Source of the DNA: Hoylesella pleuritidis JCM 14110
GTDB lineage: Bacteria > Bacteroidota > Bacteroidia > Bacteroidales > Bacteroidaceae
DNA length: 64,000 bases
Assembly (NCBI RefSeq): GCF_000613725.1
Contig: NZ_BAJN01000006.1
Coordinates: 84,877 to 148,876 of the forward strand
Direction: 5' to 3'
Shown: positions 54,331 through 62,473 of the stretch, one piece after another
How positions within the stretch are numbered: position 1 is the stretch's first letter
Layout of the letters: each line of letters begins with the position of its first letter
The notes under the pieces: generated by a model
What the model was told of the DNA's origin: nothing
The model's input: the letters and a program-made list of their open reading frames with translations, nothing else
Databases searched by the model: none
Translations under genes and position numbers: made by a program

Positions 54331-55377
54331 ATGAAGAAGCATCTTTTTGCGATCATGTTATCGCTGTTGATATCGGTTTCGGCTTTTGCCGAGAAGAAGT
54401 TTGCTGTTTATGCCGTAGGCTTCTATAATCAGGAGAATCTCTTCGACACGTGTCATGATGCAGGAAAAAATGACTATGATTTTCTGCCAAACGGTTCTTA
54501 TAAATGGGACGGACTGAAATATTCCCATAAACTCCGTAATATGGCGCGGGCGCTTGCCGATATGGGAACCGACGTCTTGCCGCAAGTGGGATGTGCGATC
54601 ATCGGATTGAGCGAAGTAGAGAACGACAAAGTGTTGGACGATCTCACAGCACAAGCTCCTTTACACGCGCGCGGATATAAATATGTACATATCGAAGGAC
54701 CTGATAGACGGGGAATAGATTGTGCCTTGCTTTATAATCCTGTGCTTTTTAAAGTGACGAATTCACGTCTTGTCTCCTATATGCAGGAATTGGAGAAAGA
54801 CAGCGCTTTCTATACGAGAGGGTTTCTCACAGTAAGCGGCCAACTTGCAGGCGAACCGTTGACTGTGATTGTTTGCCATTGGCCGAGCCGTTTCAGCGGG
54901 TCATTTTATCGCGAATCAGCTGCTCGGCAGGTTAAAGCGATTAAGGATTCTGTGTTGAAAGAGAATCCTGCCTGCAAGGTATTAGTAATGGGTGATATGA
55001 ATGACGACCCCATTAATAAGAGTATGTACAACGAACTCAGCGCCAAAGGAAATATCGAGGAAGTGAAGGACGGTGATATGTTTAATCCTTGGTATAATCT
55101 CTTGGTTAAGGAGGGAAAAGGCACGTTGCAGTATCAAGGTTCGTGGAATCTCTTTGATCAGATTGTAATGACGCCTAATTTGCTCAATGAGAAAGGGCAG
55201 AAAGACTTCTCCACATTAAAGTTTTGGAAGAATCAAGTGTGCCGTTTCGATTATCTTTTGCAAACCGAGGGTGCGTATAAAGGTGCTCCCAAACGTACTA
55301 CGTCAGGTGGCGTGTGGCTCGACGGATATAGCGACCACTTGCCGGTGGTAGTTTACCTCGTTAAAGAACAAAAGTAA
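54331..55377 (+). CDS. Exported endonuclease/exonuclease/phosphatase family protein
   Basis: 348 residues from ATG at 54331, chosen because it gives MKKHLFAIMLSLLISVSAFA; GGAGATGAG precedes it. EEP motifs: FYNQENLFD (Asn), GLSEVENDKVL (metal Glu), DCALLYNP, VCHWPSRFSGS (His), MGDMNDDP (Asp, Asn) and SDHLPVVVYL (final Asp-His). It cleaves phosphodiesters, probably nucleic acids, in the periplasm or outside. Divergent from the receptor operon. The stop overlaps the next gene's start (TAATGA). Confidence 0.9.
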   Translation: MKKHLFAIMLSLLISVSAFAEKKFAVYAVGFYNQENLFDTCHDAGKNDYDFLPNGSYKWDGLKYSHKLRNMARALADMGTDVLPQVGCAIIGLSEVENDKVLDDLTAQAPLHARGYKYVHIEGPDRRGIDCALLYNPVLFKVTNSRLVSYMQELEKDSAFYTRGFLTVSGQLAGEPLTVIVCHWPSRFSGSFYRESAARQVKAIKDSVLKENPACKVLVMGDMNDDPINKSMYNELSAKGNIEEVKDGDMFNPWYNLLVKEGKGTLQYQGSWNLFDQIVMTPNLLNEKGQKDFSTLKFWKNQVCRFDYLLQTEGAYKGAPKRTTSGGVWLDGYSDHLPVVVYLVKEQK

Positions 55378-55958
55378 TGAAAGAGATAGAAACACACCCT
55401 TTCGAACCGTTTATGCCCGAGAACGCTCGGATGTTGATGTTGGGCACGTTTCCTCCGGCTCGGAAACGCTGGTGTATGGAGTTTTATTACCCCAATTTTC
55501 AGAATGATATGTGGCGCATATTCGGCCTTGTTTTCTTCGGAGATAAGAATCATTTTGTTGTGAAAGACCGTAAGACATTCGATGTTGACGATATTGTTGC
55601 TTTGTTGAAAGATAAGGGAATTGCCATCTTTGATACTGCCAGACGTGTCTGCCGTACTAAAAATACAGCCTCAGATAAAGACTTAGAAATTGTCGAACAG
55701 TCGGATTTAGATGCAATGTTGCGACAACTGAGACATTGTCAAGCCATTGTTACTACGGGGCAATTGGCCACTTCGGTTGCCGTCGATCATTTCGGTATTA
55801 CTCCGCCCAAGGTCGGTCATTTCACAAACTTTATCTTCGAGGGGCGTTTGATGCGTCTTTACCGAATGCCGAGCAGTTCTCGCGCATATCCGATGCGTGT
55901 AGAAAGCAAGGCCGAAATATATAAAAGCTGTTTAGTTGATGAGTTCTTAAGTTTTTGA
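55377..55958 (+). CDS. Uracil-DNA glycosylase superfamily protein
   Basis: 193 residues. FMPENARMLMLGTFPPARKRW carries a GTFPP motif in place of the UDG water-activating motif, IVTTGQLA lies mid-protein, and LYRMPSSSRAYP matches the motif 2 minor-groove loop (PS-S-AN type). It resembles the SMUG2/MUG-like branch. Role in base excision repair is probable. The last residues (LVDEFLSF) are encoded by the hairpin repeat at 55940-56042, so the natural C-terminus may differ. Confidence 0.8.
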   Translation: MKEIETHPFEPFMPENARMLMLGTFPPARKRWCMEFYYPNFQNDMWRIFGLVFFGDKNHFVVKDRKTFDVDDIVALLKDKGIAIFDTARRVCRTKNTASDKDLEIVEQSDLDAMLRQLRHCQAIVTTGQLATSVAVDHFGITPPKVGHFTNFIFEGRLMRLYRMPSSSRAYPMRVESKAEIYKSCLVDEFLSF

Positions 55959-56042
55959 GTTTGTAAGTTTAATGAGTTCTCTGTTATTGCTTAGCAATTC
56001 GTTAACTAAAAAAACTTACAAACTCAAAAACTTAAGAACTCA
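55940..56042. repeat. AGTTTTTGAGTT-family hairpin with perfect 31-bp arms
   Basis: Arms 55940-55970 and 56012-56042 are fully complementary. The left arm holds the stop codon of the UDG-like gene. Words such as TTAGTTGATGAG and CATCAACTAAAAACTCA continue to 56090, just before udk. Confidence 0.8.
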
Positions 56043-56092
56043 CCAACCGGTTAGCTCATCAACTTACAACCCCATCAACTAAAAACTCACAT

Positions 56093-56704
56093 ATGACTAT
56101 TATTGGTATCGCTGGCGGAACGGGCTCAGGTAAAACCACCGTCGTCAAGAAGATTGTAGAAACGCTACCGCCGCATTATGTGGCTGTGGTTCCTTTGGAC
56201 TCTTATTACAACGACACAACGGGGATGACCGAAGAAGAGCGCCACGCCATCAATTTCGACCATCCCGATGCTTTCGATTGGAAGCTCCTGATCAAGCAAG
56301 TTAATGAACTGCGAGAGGGTAAAGCCATCGAGCAACCCACTTACTCGTATCTGCAATGTAACCGTTTGGCTGAAACCGTTCACGTCGAACCTAAGCCTGT
56401 GATCATCATTGAGGGGATAATGACCTTACTCAATAAAAAGTTGCGCGACGTGATGGACCTGAAAATCTTTGTCGATTGCGATCCCGACGAACGATTGATC
56501 CGCAATATCCAGCGCGACACCATTGACCGCGGACGTACCGTTTCGATGGTCGTTGAGCGCTATTTGCAAGTGCTTAAACCGATGCACGAACAGTTTATTG
56601 AACCTACGAAACGTTATGCCGACCTCATCATACCGCAAGGTGGCGAGAATGTCAAAGGCATCGGAATCCTCTGCAAATATATCGAAGGGCTTTTTCCTGT
56701 TTAG
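56093..56704 (+). CDS. udk: Uridine kinase
   Basis: 203 residues. P-loop GIAGGTGSGKTTVVKKI, then VPLDSYYND (YY-D substrate site), FDHPDAFDWKLLIKQV, PTYSYLQCNRLAETV, VIIIEGIMTL and IFVDCDPDERLIRNIQRD, the classic Udk set. It phosphorylates uridine and cytidine in salvage, which would suit a locus taking in nucleic-acid products. Confidence 0.95.
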   Translation: MTIIGIAGGTGSGKTTVVKKIVETLPPHYVAVVPLDSYYNDTTGMTEEERHAINFDHPDAFDWKLLIKQVNELREGKAIEQPTYSYLQCNRLAETVHVEPKPVIIIEGIMTLLNKKLRDVMDLKIFVDCDPDERLIRNIQRDTIDRGRTVSMVVERYLQVLKPMHEQFIEPTKRYADLIIPQGGENVKGIGILCKYIEGLFPV

Positions 56705-56767
56705 TAAATGTCCTAAATAATCGATAGAAATAATGATGATTTTATTTGTTTATTTATGAATATTTTA

Positions 56768-56775
56768 TAACTTTG
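56768..56775 (+). promoter_or_regulatory. Promoter -7 box for the coiled-coil protein
   Basis: TAACTTTG, 45 bp before the ATG at 56821. Confidence 0.6.
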
Positions 56776-56820
56776 CAGCGTTTTAAGGTAAAAAAGAAAT
56801 AACATTAAGATTGCAAGTTT

Positions 56821-57246
56821 ATGAAAAAATTATTTCTCGCATCGTTGATGATGCTCTCGTTAAGTACCGTTTGTCTGGCCCAAGGCGACTCGAAAATGGA
56901 GTCTATGAAAGAGCAACAGAAAGTATTGAAGCTCAATACTAAATTAAATGGGCTACGAATGGACTATCAGAAAGCTATCCAAGAGACAGCTGAACTGCAA
57001 CAAAAAGCTGCTGAGGCCAATGCCGAAGCCAATAGCTCGACCACTGCAGCTTTTTACTCTACTTCCGACGCATCGGCCACAGCCAAAGTTGCCAAAGAAC
57101 GCGCTAAAGTTTTGAAGAAAGTAAAGAAAGCTAATGATAAATTGGCAAAGAGTCAAAAGAAAGTCAAAACGTTGGAAAAGAAGATTCGGGATACAGAAGC
57201 CGAATTAGCTAAATTAGATGAGAAAATCCAGTTTGTAGATCAGTAA
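56821..57246 (+). CDS. Small exported coiled-coil protein
   Basis: 141 residues. Signal peptide (MKKLFLASLMMLSLSTVCLAQ), then almost continuous helix rich in Lys, Glu and Ala: LNGLRMDYQKAIQETAELQQKAAEANAEAN, a short Ser/Thr break (SSTTAAFYSTSDASATA), and VLKKVKKANDKLAKSQKKVKTLEKKIRDTEAELAKLDEK. It looks like a periplasmic helical hairpin. Function unknown. Confidence 0.75.
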   Translation: MKKLFLASLMMLSLSTVCLAQGDSKMESMKEQQKVLKLNTKLNGLRMDYQKAIQETAELQQKAAEANAEANSSTTAAFYSTSDASATAKVAKERAKVLKKVKKANDKLAKSQKKVKTLEKKIRDTEAELAKLDEKIQFVDQ

Positions 57247-57283
57247 TTTATTACAGGTCTTTGCAATAATATCGCTTAAAGAG

Positions 57284-57356
57284 AACAGTCTTTTCACTGT
57301 CATTCCATAGGAGTTATTCCGGATGGAAGGCATTGGAAAGACTGTTTTTATTTTGT
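57284..57356 (+). terminator. Terminator of the coiled-coil gene
   Basis: AACAGTCTTT and AAAGACTGTT close a 57-bp imperfect loop, followed by TTTATTTTG. From here to 57734 I see no gene. Confidence 0.7.
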
Positions 57357-57734
57357 TTAGATATATAATGTTCAATAAAGAAAGTCGGTATTCATAAGTT
57401 AATAGACCTAATGCTTGGTGGCTGATAGCATACCTATCGAGAATGGTCTTTTGGCCGATCTGTCACTTTGATATCAGCTCTATCGATTAGTTATCTCCTC
57501 CGGGAATTTCTTGCAGTAAATAAAATCCGAACACTTCCATTTTCTATTGTTGTATAAACTGAGTATAAAATCGATTGAATAAAAGTAGTTGTTTATGAGA
57601 ATGAACAGATAAAGCAAATAGATAATACCGTTTGAGGATTTAAAACGAGTTGAAATTTGAAAGAAAAACATTTATATTTCTGTTGATTTTTATTAGTATA
57701 TTATTGTTATGCTTTTGTTTTATTCTGTTTTGAG

Positions 57735-57742
57735 TATATTTG
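57735..57742 (+). promoter_or_regulatory. Orphan promoter -7 box
   Basis: TATATTTG, 6 nt before an ATG at 57749. Confidence 0.45.
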
Positions 57743-57748
57743 TGTCGA

Positions 57749-57856
57749 ATGAGAACTATACGACTTGATGATGAGAACTATGGGACTTGTGGGGCAGAAG
57801 TTCCGTACTTTTTCTCATATTATATTAGAAGGGCTTTTATGGATAGATTTTTGTAA
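57749..57856 (+). CDS. Possible 35-residue leaderless ORF or gene remnant
   Basis: ATG at 57749 to TAA at 57854-57856; starts MRTIRLDDENYGTCG. A 22-bp direct duplication (57749-57767 and 57771-57789, two mismatches) covers the start. Support is only the well-placed promoter. It could be the leftover start of a lost gene. Confidence 0.25.
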   Translation: MRTIRLDDENYGTCGAEVPYFFSYYIRRAFMDRFL

Positions 57857-57937
57857 TATGAGTTTAGGATGGTCTACGATTTCTACTAAGCTTTATTTTG
57901 TCATAATAATAACTTTACAAACCCATATAAAGAACCA

Positions 57938-57972
57938 AAAAAGCATTACCATTTTAAATGGTAATGCTTTTA
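57938..57972 (-). terminator. Terminator of the fimbrillin-like gene
   Basis: AAAAGCATTACCATTT pairs with AAATGGTAATGCTTTT around one base; minus-strand read ends in TTTTTTGG. It lies 25 bp after the stop codon at 57997. Confidence 0.85.
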
Positions 57973-57996
57973 TTTATAATTGTATCAAGTAATATA

Positions 57997-60762
57997 TCAA
58001 TTATCTGTTTCCGGACGAATAGAGAAGGCGTTGGCACGATGGAACGCACTGTGCACAGGGTTTACCTTGTTTTGGTCGAGATATAGTGATATTGCCTGAT
58101 ATAAGGATGACGGTATGGCTGTCCAGTAATAGCCGGCTACTTTGTTCTTATATAGTTTGTTATCATGACTACCTCGGTGTCCGGCTGCGGGGAAGTATGC
58201 CGGAGAGAATCGGGATATGCCGACGAAACTCCATCCATTGTTCCACTCACCATCTACCTTGATGCCTGCGGGTGCAGACTCTTCTTTCCCAGACGTCGTA
58301 AAGCCGGTAAATGCGGAGGACGACGGTACATGGAACCCGACAGGACTGGGGTCGTAAATGGTCTTGACGACAGGTGCTGCGCTGTAACCATGGTCTTCAT
58401 TGTCAGCAGACCACAGGTTCTTGTAGTGGCAGTAGCTCCAATCCGGATTCGCGCTGATTCCCACATAGAATGTAGCTGGGTGTTGGAGGGCTGCACTCTG
58501 GAATACACCATTACCTCCCGTTGCTATCGACATAGACTGAGAAGACAGACTTTCCGTTCCCGGGAATGCTTCTTTACGTCCCCATTGATAATGGGTGGAA
58601 TAGCCTTCACTTGCTGTGGTACCACCGGTCTGCCTGATAGTGATGATTGCTGTCTGTTTGGGCTGATTACCAACTTTCTGCATAACTTTCACCTTGATAC
58701 TACGTTCTTTGTAAGAAGTTCCACGCCATTGCGTGTATTTCCAGCCCAAATCTTCGGTGGTAAATCCATGTTTCATATAATCATGGTCGCTGACTTCAAT
58801 TGGTTTCAATACATCCGATTCTGTGAACCACAGATGCCAGCTCCACAGCACACGTTCTTCCCGAAGACCACTGGATGTGATGAGCTTGCCAAGTGCAGCT
58901 ACTACTGCATTGCCGTGCTTGATGTCGTCTTTGGTGACTTCGAAAGCCAGATAACTCTTTTTCCCACTTCCGATGATACGAAGGTTCTTGACAAGACTCT
59001 CCCCGTCTGCCCAGATCAATTTCGCGCCTGTGGGCTTAAACTCGAACAGGTTAGTGCGCGCATGCTTCACGCCGCAGATGTATGGGCTGTTTATAGGGTT
59101 GCCCATATGGTTCTGGAAGCGGTACATAACATATTGATCATAAGGTTTGGAAGACGTATATCTATACGAACTCTCATTCGCCCGGCCCTTGACCATTGCG
59201 TTACCAAAGATGAGTGGCAGTTTATAGTACCCTGGGGCAGAAATGACGTAGCAATTGGCTGTGGTCATCGCTGTTTTGGTTCCATCGGCGAGATGAGTGG
59301 ACAGGTCGTATTCTTTACCAATATTGCCTTTCCGAGGTGCATTCCGCAAGTTATTGTTACGCTGCTCAAGCAGGTTGATGATAGCTCCAGTGTTGTTAAC
59401 AGTGGCTTGTCCTTTTTCTTCGAACATACCGCCGGTTCCTTCTGTCTTGCTCAAAGATATAAGCCAAGCTCTATCTTCCTGTGTCATCGTGTAGTTGCCG
59501 TCATTATTGCCATCGTAGCCTACTACTTCCCAAGCCACGGGTTGTTGCGTGCCGTCGGGCGCCTGGCGATAACTCGTAATGCCATAGTTGCCTGTCACAG
59601 ATGTTTTGTAGTCGATGGTGGCAGGAGAGGAAGCCGTGAGAACGTATTCCCAGTTGCTCTGCAACCTGCTCAGTTTATAGGTCTTGGTTACACCGGGTTC
59701 CCATTCGCCTGTCAGAGGGACCTTGACTTCCGTCCCGTCTGTAAAGTGAATGCGTACCTCTACATTTTTTCCTGTAAGCATCTGAGGAACCATCAGGAAT
59801 GCATAGTCATCGTCATCCTTTCCGATAATGATCGTATTTGGATTCTCCTTGGTGCTCACGTTGATACCGTCGAGAACAAAATTCTTCTTATCACTCAGGT
59901 TGCTCCATTTGCCACCTGTTCCGTCGGCTTTATCGGAGAGCGTGTAACGGCCTTTGCTATAAGCATTTCTAATCTCTAATCTGTCGATCACTTTATTCCA
60001 AGAGAGATTCTGACCGACAGCAAAGCGGATGGCAGTAAGTACGGGGCGGAATGTAAGGTTGGCAGTAGGCCCTTCGTTAGGCAAATTATCCTGAACGATT
60101 CCCGAACAAGCGGTGGATAATCCAACCTGCTTAGTGATTTCATCCTCCACGGTAAAGTTTACATAAGGTACACCTTCATAGGTTGCCTCAGAAAGGCGTA
60201 TTTTATCTGTCGCCTTATTTTCCGTATAGGGGAAAATACCATAGAAGATTCCGTATTTATGGTTCTGTGGCCATGATTTGGGAGTATAGAGTTTCCCGCT
60301 CTTATCGCTCTGGGCATTGTACAGATAATTGGGCGTCTTGGAGATACCTTGTTCTGTCATTCCGGTGTATGCTAAAACGCCAAAATCACTGTCAATTGCG
60401 GACTTTATTTTCCCTCGCGTAGCAGCACCATACATCACAGGGTTCACTCCCTCTACGGTAGTTTCTAATAGGCAGGTGTTAGCAAACTCTGCCGGACCGA
60501 TAACCTTGTGCTCTTGGGGAATGAACTTCTTGAATGCAGGAGAAAAATAGCCTCCTCGCGTAAACGCATTCTGCATCTGCTCGAGAGCCGTCTGCTGGCC
60601 ATCGATGACATTAAAACGTACAGAAGAGCCATTGCCATCTCTTTGGCTGTTATCCATCAACTCTCTGTCTGTGCAACTCCCTACCGCCAGTATCGCCATC
60701 AGCATGAGGCCGAATATCGTGGTAGTGCTTCTAAAAAAACGATTCTCTTTTATATTTTTCAT
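57997..60762 (-). CDS. Fimbrillin-family lipoprotein with FISUMP-like C-terminus
   Basis: 921 residues from ATG at 60762 (MKNIKENRFFRSTTTIFGLMLMAILAVGSC, lipobox GSC). The N-terminal half is a fimbrillin-like beta protein (VRFNVIDGQQTALEQMQNAFTRGG, YGIFYGIFPYTEN, LTFRPVLTAIRFAVGQNLSWNKVIDRLEIRNAYSKGRYTL). Then a domain with PATIDYKTSVTGNYGITSYRQ, and a C-terminal domain (YDPSPVGFHVPSSSAFTGF ... FPAAGHRGSHDNKLYKNKVAGYYWTA ... NAFSIRPETDN) like the Fibrobacter major paralogous domain. Likely a large cell-surface or fimbrial subunit. Confidence 0.8.
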   Translation of the reverse strand: MKNIKENRFFRSTTTIFGLMLMAILAVGSCTDRELMDNSQRDGNGSSVRFNVIDGQQTALEQMQNAFTRGGYFSPAFKKFIPQEHKVIGPAEFANTCLLETTVEGVNPVMYGAATRGKIKSAIDSDFGVLAYTGMTEQGISKTPNYLYNAQSDKSGKLYTPKSWPQNHKYGIFYGIFPYTENKATDKIRLSEATYEGVPYVNFTVEDEITKQVGLSTACSGIVQDNLPNEGPTANLTFRPVLTAIRFAVGQNLSWNKVIDRLEIRNAYSKGRYTLSDKADGTGGKWSNLSDKKNFVLDGINVSTKENPNTIIIGKDDDDYAFLMVPQMLTGKNVEVRIHFTDGTEVKVPLTGEWEPGVTKTYKLSRLQSNWEYVLTASSPATIDYKTSVTGNYGITSYRQAPDGTQQPVAWEVVGYDGNNDGNYTMTQEDRAWLISLSKTEGTGGMFEEKGQATVNNTGAIINLLEQRNNNLRNAPRKGNIGKEYDLSTHLADGTKTAMTTANCYVISAPGYYKLPLIFGNAMVKGRANESSYRYTSSKPYDQYVMYRFQNHMGNPINSPYICGVKHARTNLFEFKPTGAKLIWADGESLVKNLRIIGSGKKSYLAFEVTKDDIKHGNAVVAALGKLITSSGLREERVLWSWHLWFTESDVLKPIEVSDHDYMKHGFTTEDLGWKYTQWRGTSYKERSIKVKVMQKVGNQPKQTAIITIRQTGGTTASEGYSTHYQWGRKEAFPGTESLSSQSMSIATGGNGVFQSAALQHPATFYVGISANPDWSYCHYKNLWSADNEDHGYSAAPVVKTIYDPSPVGFHVPSSSAFTGFTTSGKEESAPAGIKVDGEWNNGWSFVGISRFSPAYFPAAGHRGSHDNKLYKNKVAGYYWTAIPSSLYQAISLYLDQNKVNPVHSAFHRANAFSIRPETDN

Positions 60763-60885
60763 ACTTTTATTTTTATTCCGCAAGACTGATGGACTTGCGG
60801 AATTTAAATAATAAAACTACTTGAAATCGAAATATCCGTTTTTCAAGTAGAGTAATTGATCTCTTTGTCTCTTCTGGGAATGATT

Positions 60886-61062
60886 CTATCCCGGGATAAT
60901 AAGGTCCTCCTCGTCTTCGCTACCTCCTCCCTCGCCTGGTACGATTTTCGGTTTTTTTCCTTTGCTACCTGCCATCAATGGCTGTTCATCCTGTAATGCA
61001 ATAATTTCAATTTCCGGCGTAGCATAGATTTGCTCTAACCAGTTGTTTGATTTTTCTTTCAT
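60886..61062 (-). CDS. Small protein (58 residues) upstream of the fimbrillin-like gene
   Basis: ATG at 61062, TAG at 60886-60888. Sequence begins MKEKSNNWLEQIYATPEIEI, continues through LQDEQPLMAGS, and ends in an acidic, glycine-rich tail (GGGSEDEEDLIIPG). The pattern TPEIEIIALQDEQPLMAGS resembles short Bacteroidales proteins found at the head of surface-protein loci (P-x-x-x-V/I ... E/Q ... LMA-S). It lies between a strong promoter (61193-61200) and the fimbrillin-like gene, 123 bp before that start, so they form one unit. Role unknown. Confidence 0.65.
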   Translation of the reverse strand: MKEKSNNWLEQIYATPEIEIIALQDEQPLMAGSKGKKPKIVPGEGGGSEDEEDLIIPG

Positions 61063-61192
61063 AAAACTTTTGTAATTAATAAATTAGAAATTATTCTCTT
61101 AATATTTATACACTATTATTAAATATAATACATACCTCGTAATAAAACTATGAGTTCGTTGTTACCTCAACAAGCTTAAACTTATTTTTTTG

Positions 61193-61200
61193 CAAAGGTA
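61193..61200 (-). promoter_or_regulatory. Promoter -7 box for the fimbrillin-like operon
   Basis: TACCTTTG on the minus strand; gives an unusually long AT-rich leader of about 120 nt. Confidence 0.6.
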
Positions 61201-61389
61201 TAAAGTTTCTTTCAAATAAGTGAGATTTGTGTGATTTTTTAACTAAATACGGAGTGAATTAGGCAAATTAGAATAATTGGGTCTGTGTGTTGGCAGTCCT
61301 TTAATTGGTTAGTTTAATATATAATAGTCTTTCTCCTTATTAAAATTAAATAAAATGCTATTTTATTTTCTGTTTTCAATAATAATCGC

Positions 61390-61397
61390 TATATTTG
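61390..61397 (+). promoter_or_regulatory. Promoter -7 box for the FimB/Mfa2-like gene
   Basis: TATATTTG, 23 bp before the ATG at 61421. Confidence 0.6.
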
Positions 61398-61420
61398 CAG
61401 TCAATAAAAAACTAAGAACT

Positions 61421-62317
61421 ATGATGAAAAGAAACATTTTGTGGGTATTTGTTGTTGTACTGGTGAGTGTGATACTGACGGCGTGTGAGAAAGCGAATTG
61501 GGATGATGGAGGTCAGAAACCGGTTCAGGGAGATGAAGTTCGTGTGGTGTTCAATGTCAAACGTTTTGAACAGATTCCATTTAATGATGGTATCGATGTA
61601 ACAAAGGCGAATGTAAGTGTTGACAATATTTGTACGCATATCCATTTGGCCGTATTTAATAATGGTGGGAAAGTAAAGACAATCAGTCAAAAAGCCGGCG
61701 ATGAACACTTCGGAACAATTACAGCCGATTTACCGAAAGGTACTTATAAAATCGTTCTTATTGCTCACAGTTGTAAAGGAACGGCAACTATAACTTCGCC
61801 AGAAAAGATTTCATTTCCTGATAATAAGTTGACTGATACCTTTTATTATTGTAGTAATGTTACCGTGGGGAATGATACAGAATACAATATAGAGCTTAAA
61901 CGAGCTGTATCTATGTTTCGGCTGATTACCGAAGATGCGATTCCTGAGCGAGTTGCAGCAATACGATTTTATTATACCGGAGGTAGTAGTTCACTGAATG
62001 CTGTGACGGGATTCGGTTGTGTCAAATCGCGTCAAACGGAGGTACGGACTATTGATGCAGCTTCAGTGAATAAGTCAGGAAAATTCGAGATTTACACTTT
62101 CCCTCACGAAGAAACAGATAAATTGAAAATAACGGTCACGGCTTTGGATGCTGCCGGCAATACTATTAAAGAGCAAATATTCAGTAAAGTACCTGTTAAA
62201 CGTAATGTGATTACACAATATACCGGTAGGTTTTTCGATGGTTCCGGAGCTTCCTCTTCTTCTTCTTTTGTCCTGACTGCCAATGATGTGTGGGCTCAAA
62301 ATGATTTTCGTTATTGA
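61421..62317 (+). CDS. FimB/Mfa2-like fimbrial lipoprotein
   Basis: 298 residues from ATG at 61421 (MMKRNILWVFVVVLVSVILTAC lipobox); the ATG at 61355 is upstream of the promoter. Body: VRVVFNVKRFEQIPF, ICTHIHLAVFNNGGKVKTISQKAGDEHFGTITADLPKGTYKIVLIAHS, ELKRAVSMFRLI, and GNTIKEQIFSKVPVKRNVITQYTGRFF. This order of two immunoglobulin-like halves matches FimB/Mfa2 anchors that attach fimbriae to the outer membrane. Divergent from the fimbrillin-like operon. Confidence 0.75.
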   Translation: MMKRNILWVFVVVLVSVILTACEKANWDDGGQKPVQGDEVRVVFNVKRFEQIPFNDGIDVTKANVSVDNICTHIHLAVFNNGGKVKTISQKAGDEHFGTITADLPKGTYKIVLIAHSCKGTATITSPEKISFPDNKLTDTFYYCSNVTVGNDTEYNIELKRAVSMFRLITEDAIPERVAAIRFYYTGGSSSLNAVTGFGCVKSRQTEVRTIDAASVNKSGKFEIYTFPHEETDKLKITVTALDAAGNTIKEQIFSKVPVKRNVITQYTGRFFDGSGASSSSSFVLTANDVWAQNDFRY

Positions 62318-62458
62318 AAGTAGATAGCGCAGTCTATCTTAGGGATACTCAAATCTTAGTAATTTGTGGAATGAGTACGATATTGCATATACCTATAATT
62401 ATTATTATTTAATAAACTAATAGTGTAGGAAAGATAAGGAGTATATCGCTTTTTATTG

Positions 62459-62466
62459 TAACTTTG
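62459..62466 (+). promoter_or_regulatory. Promoter -7 box for the NRAMP gene (leaderless)
   Basis: TAACTTTG ends 7 nt before the ATG at 62474. Confidence 0.6.
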
Positions 62467-62473
62467 CACTGCA

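Noticed and set aside
58165..59979. A 604-residue plus-strand open frame
   Set aside because: Antisense to the fimbrillin-like gene, Cys/His/Arg-rich with no domain or signal, and no promoter.
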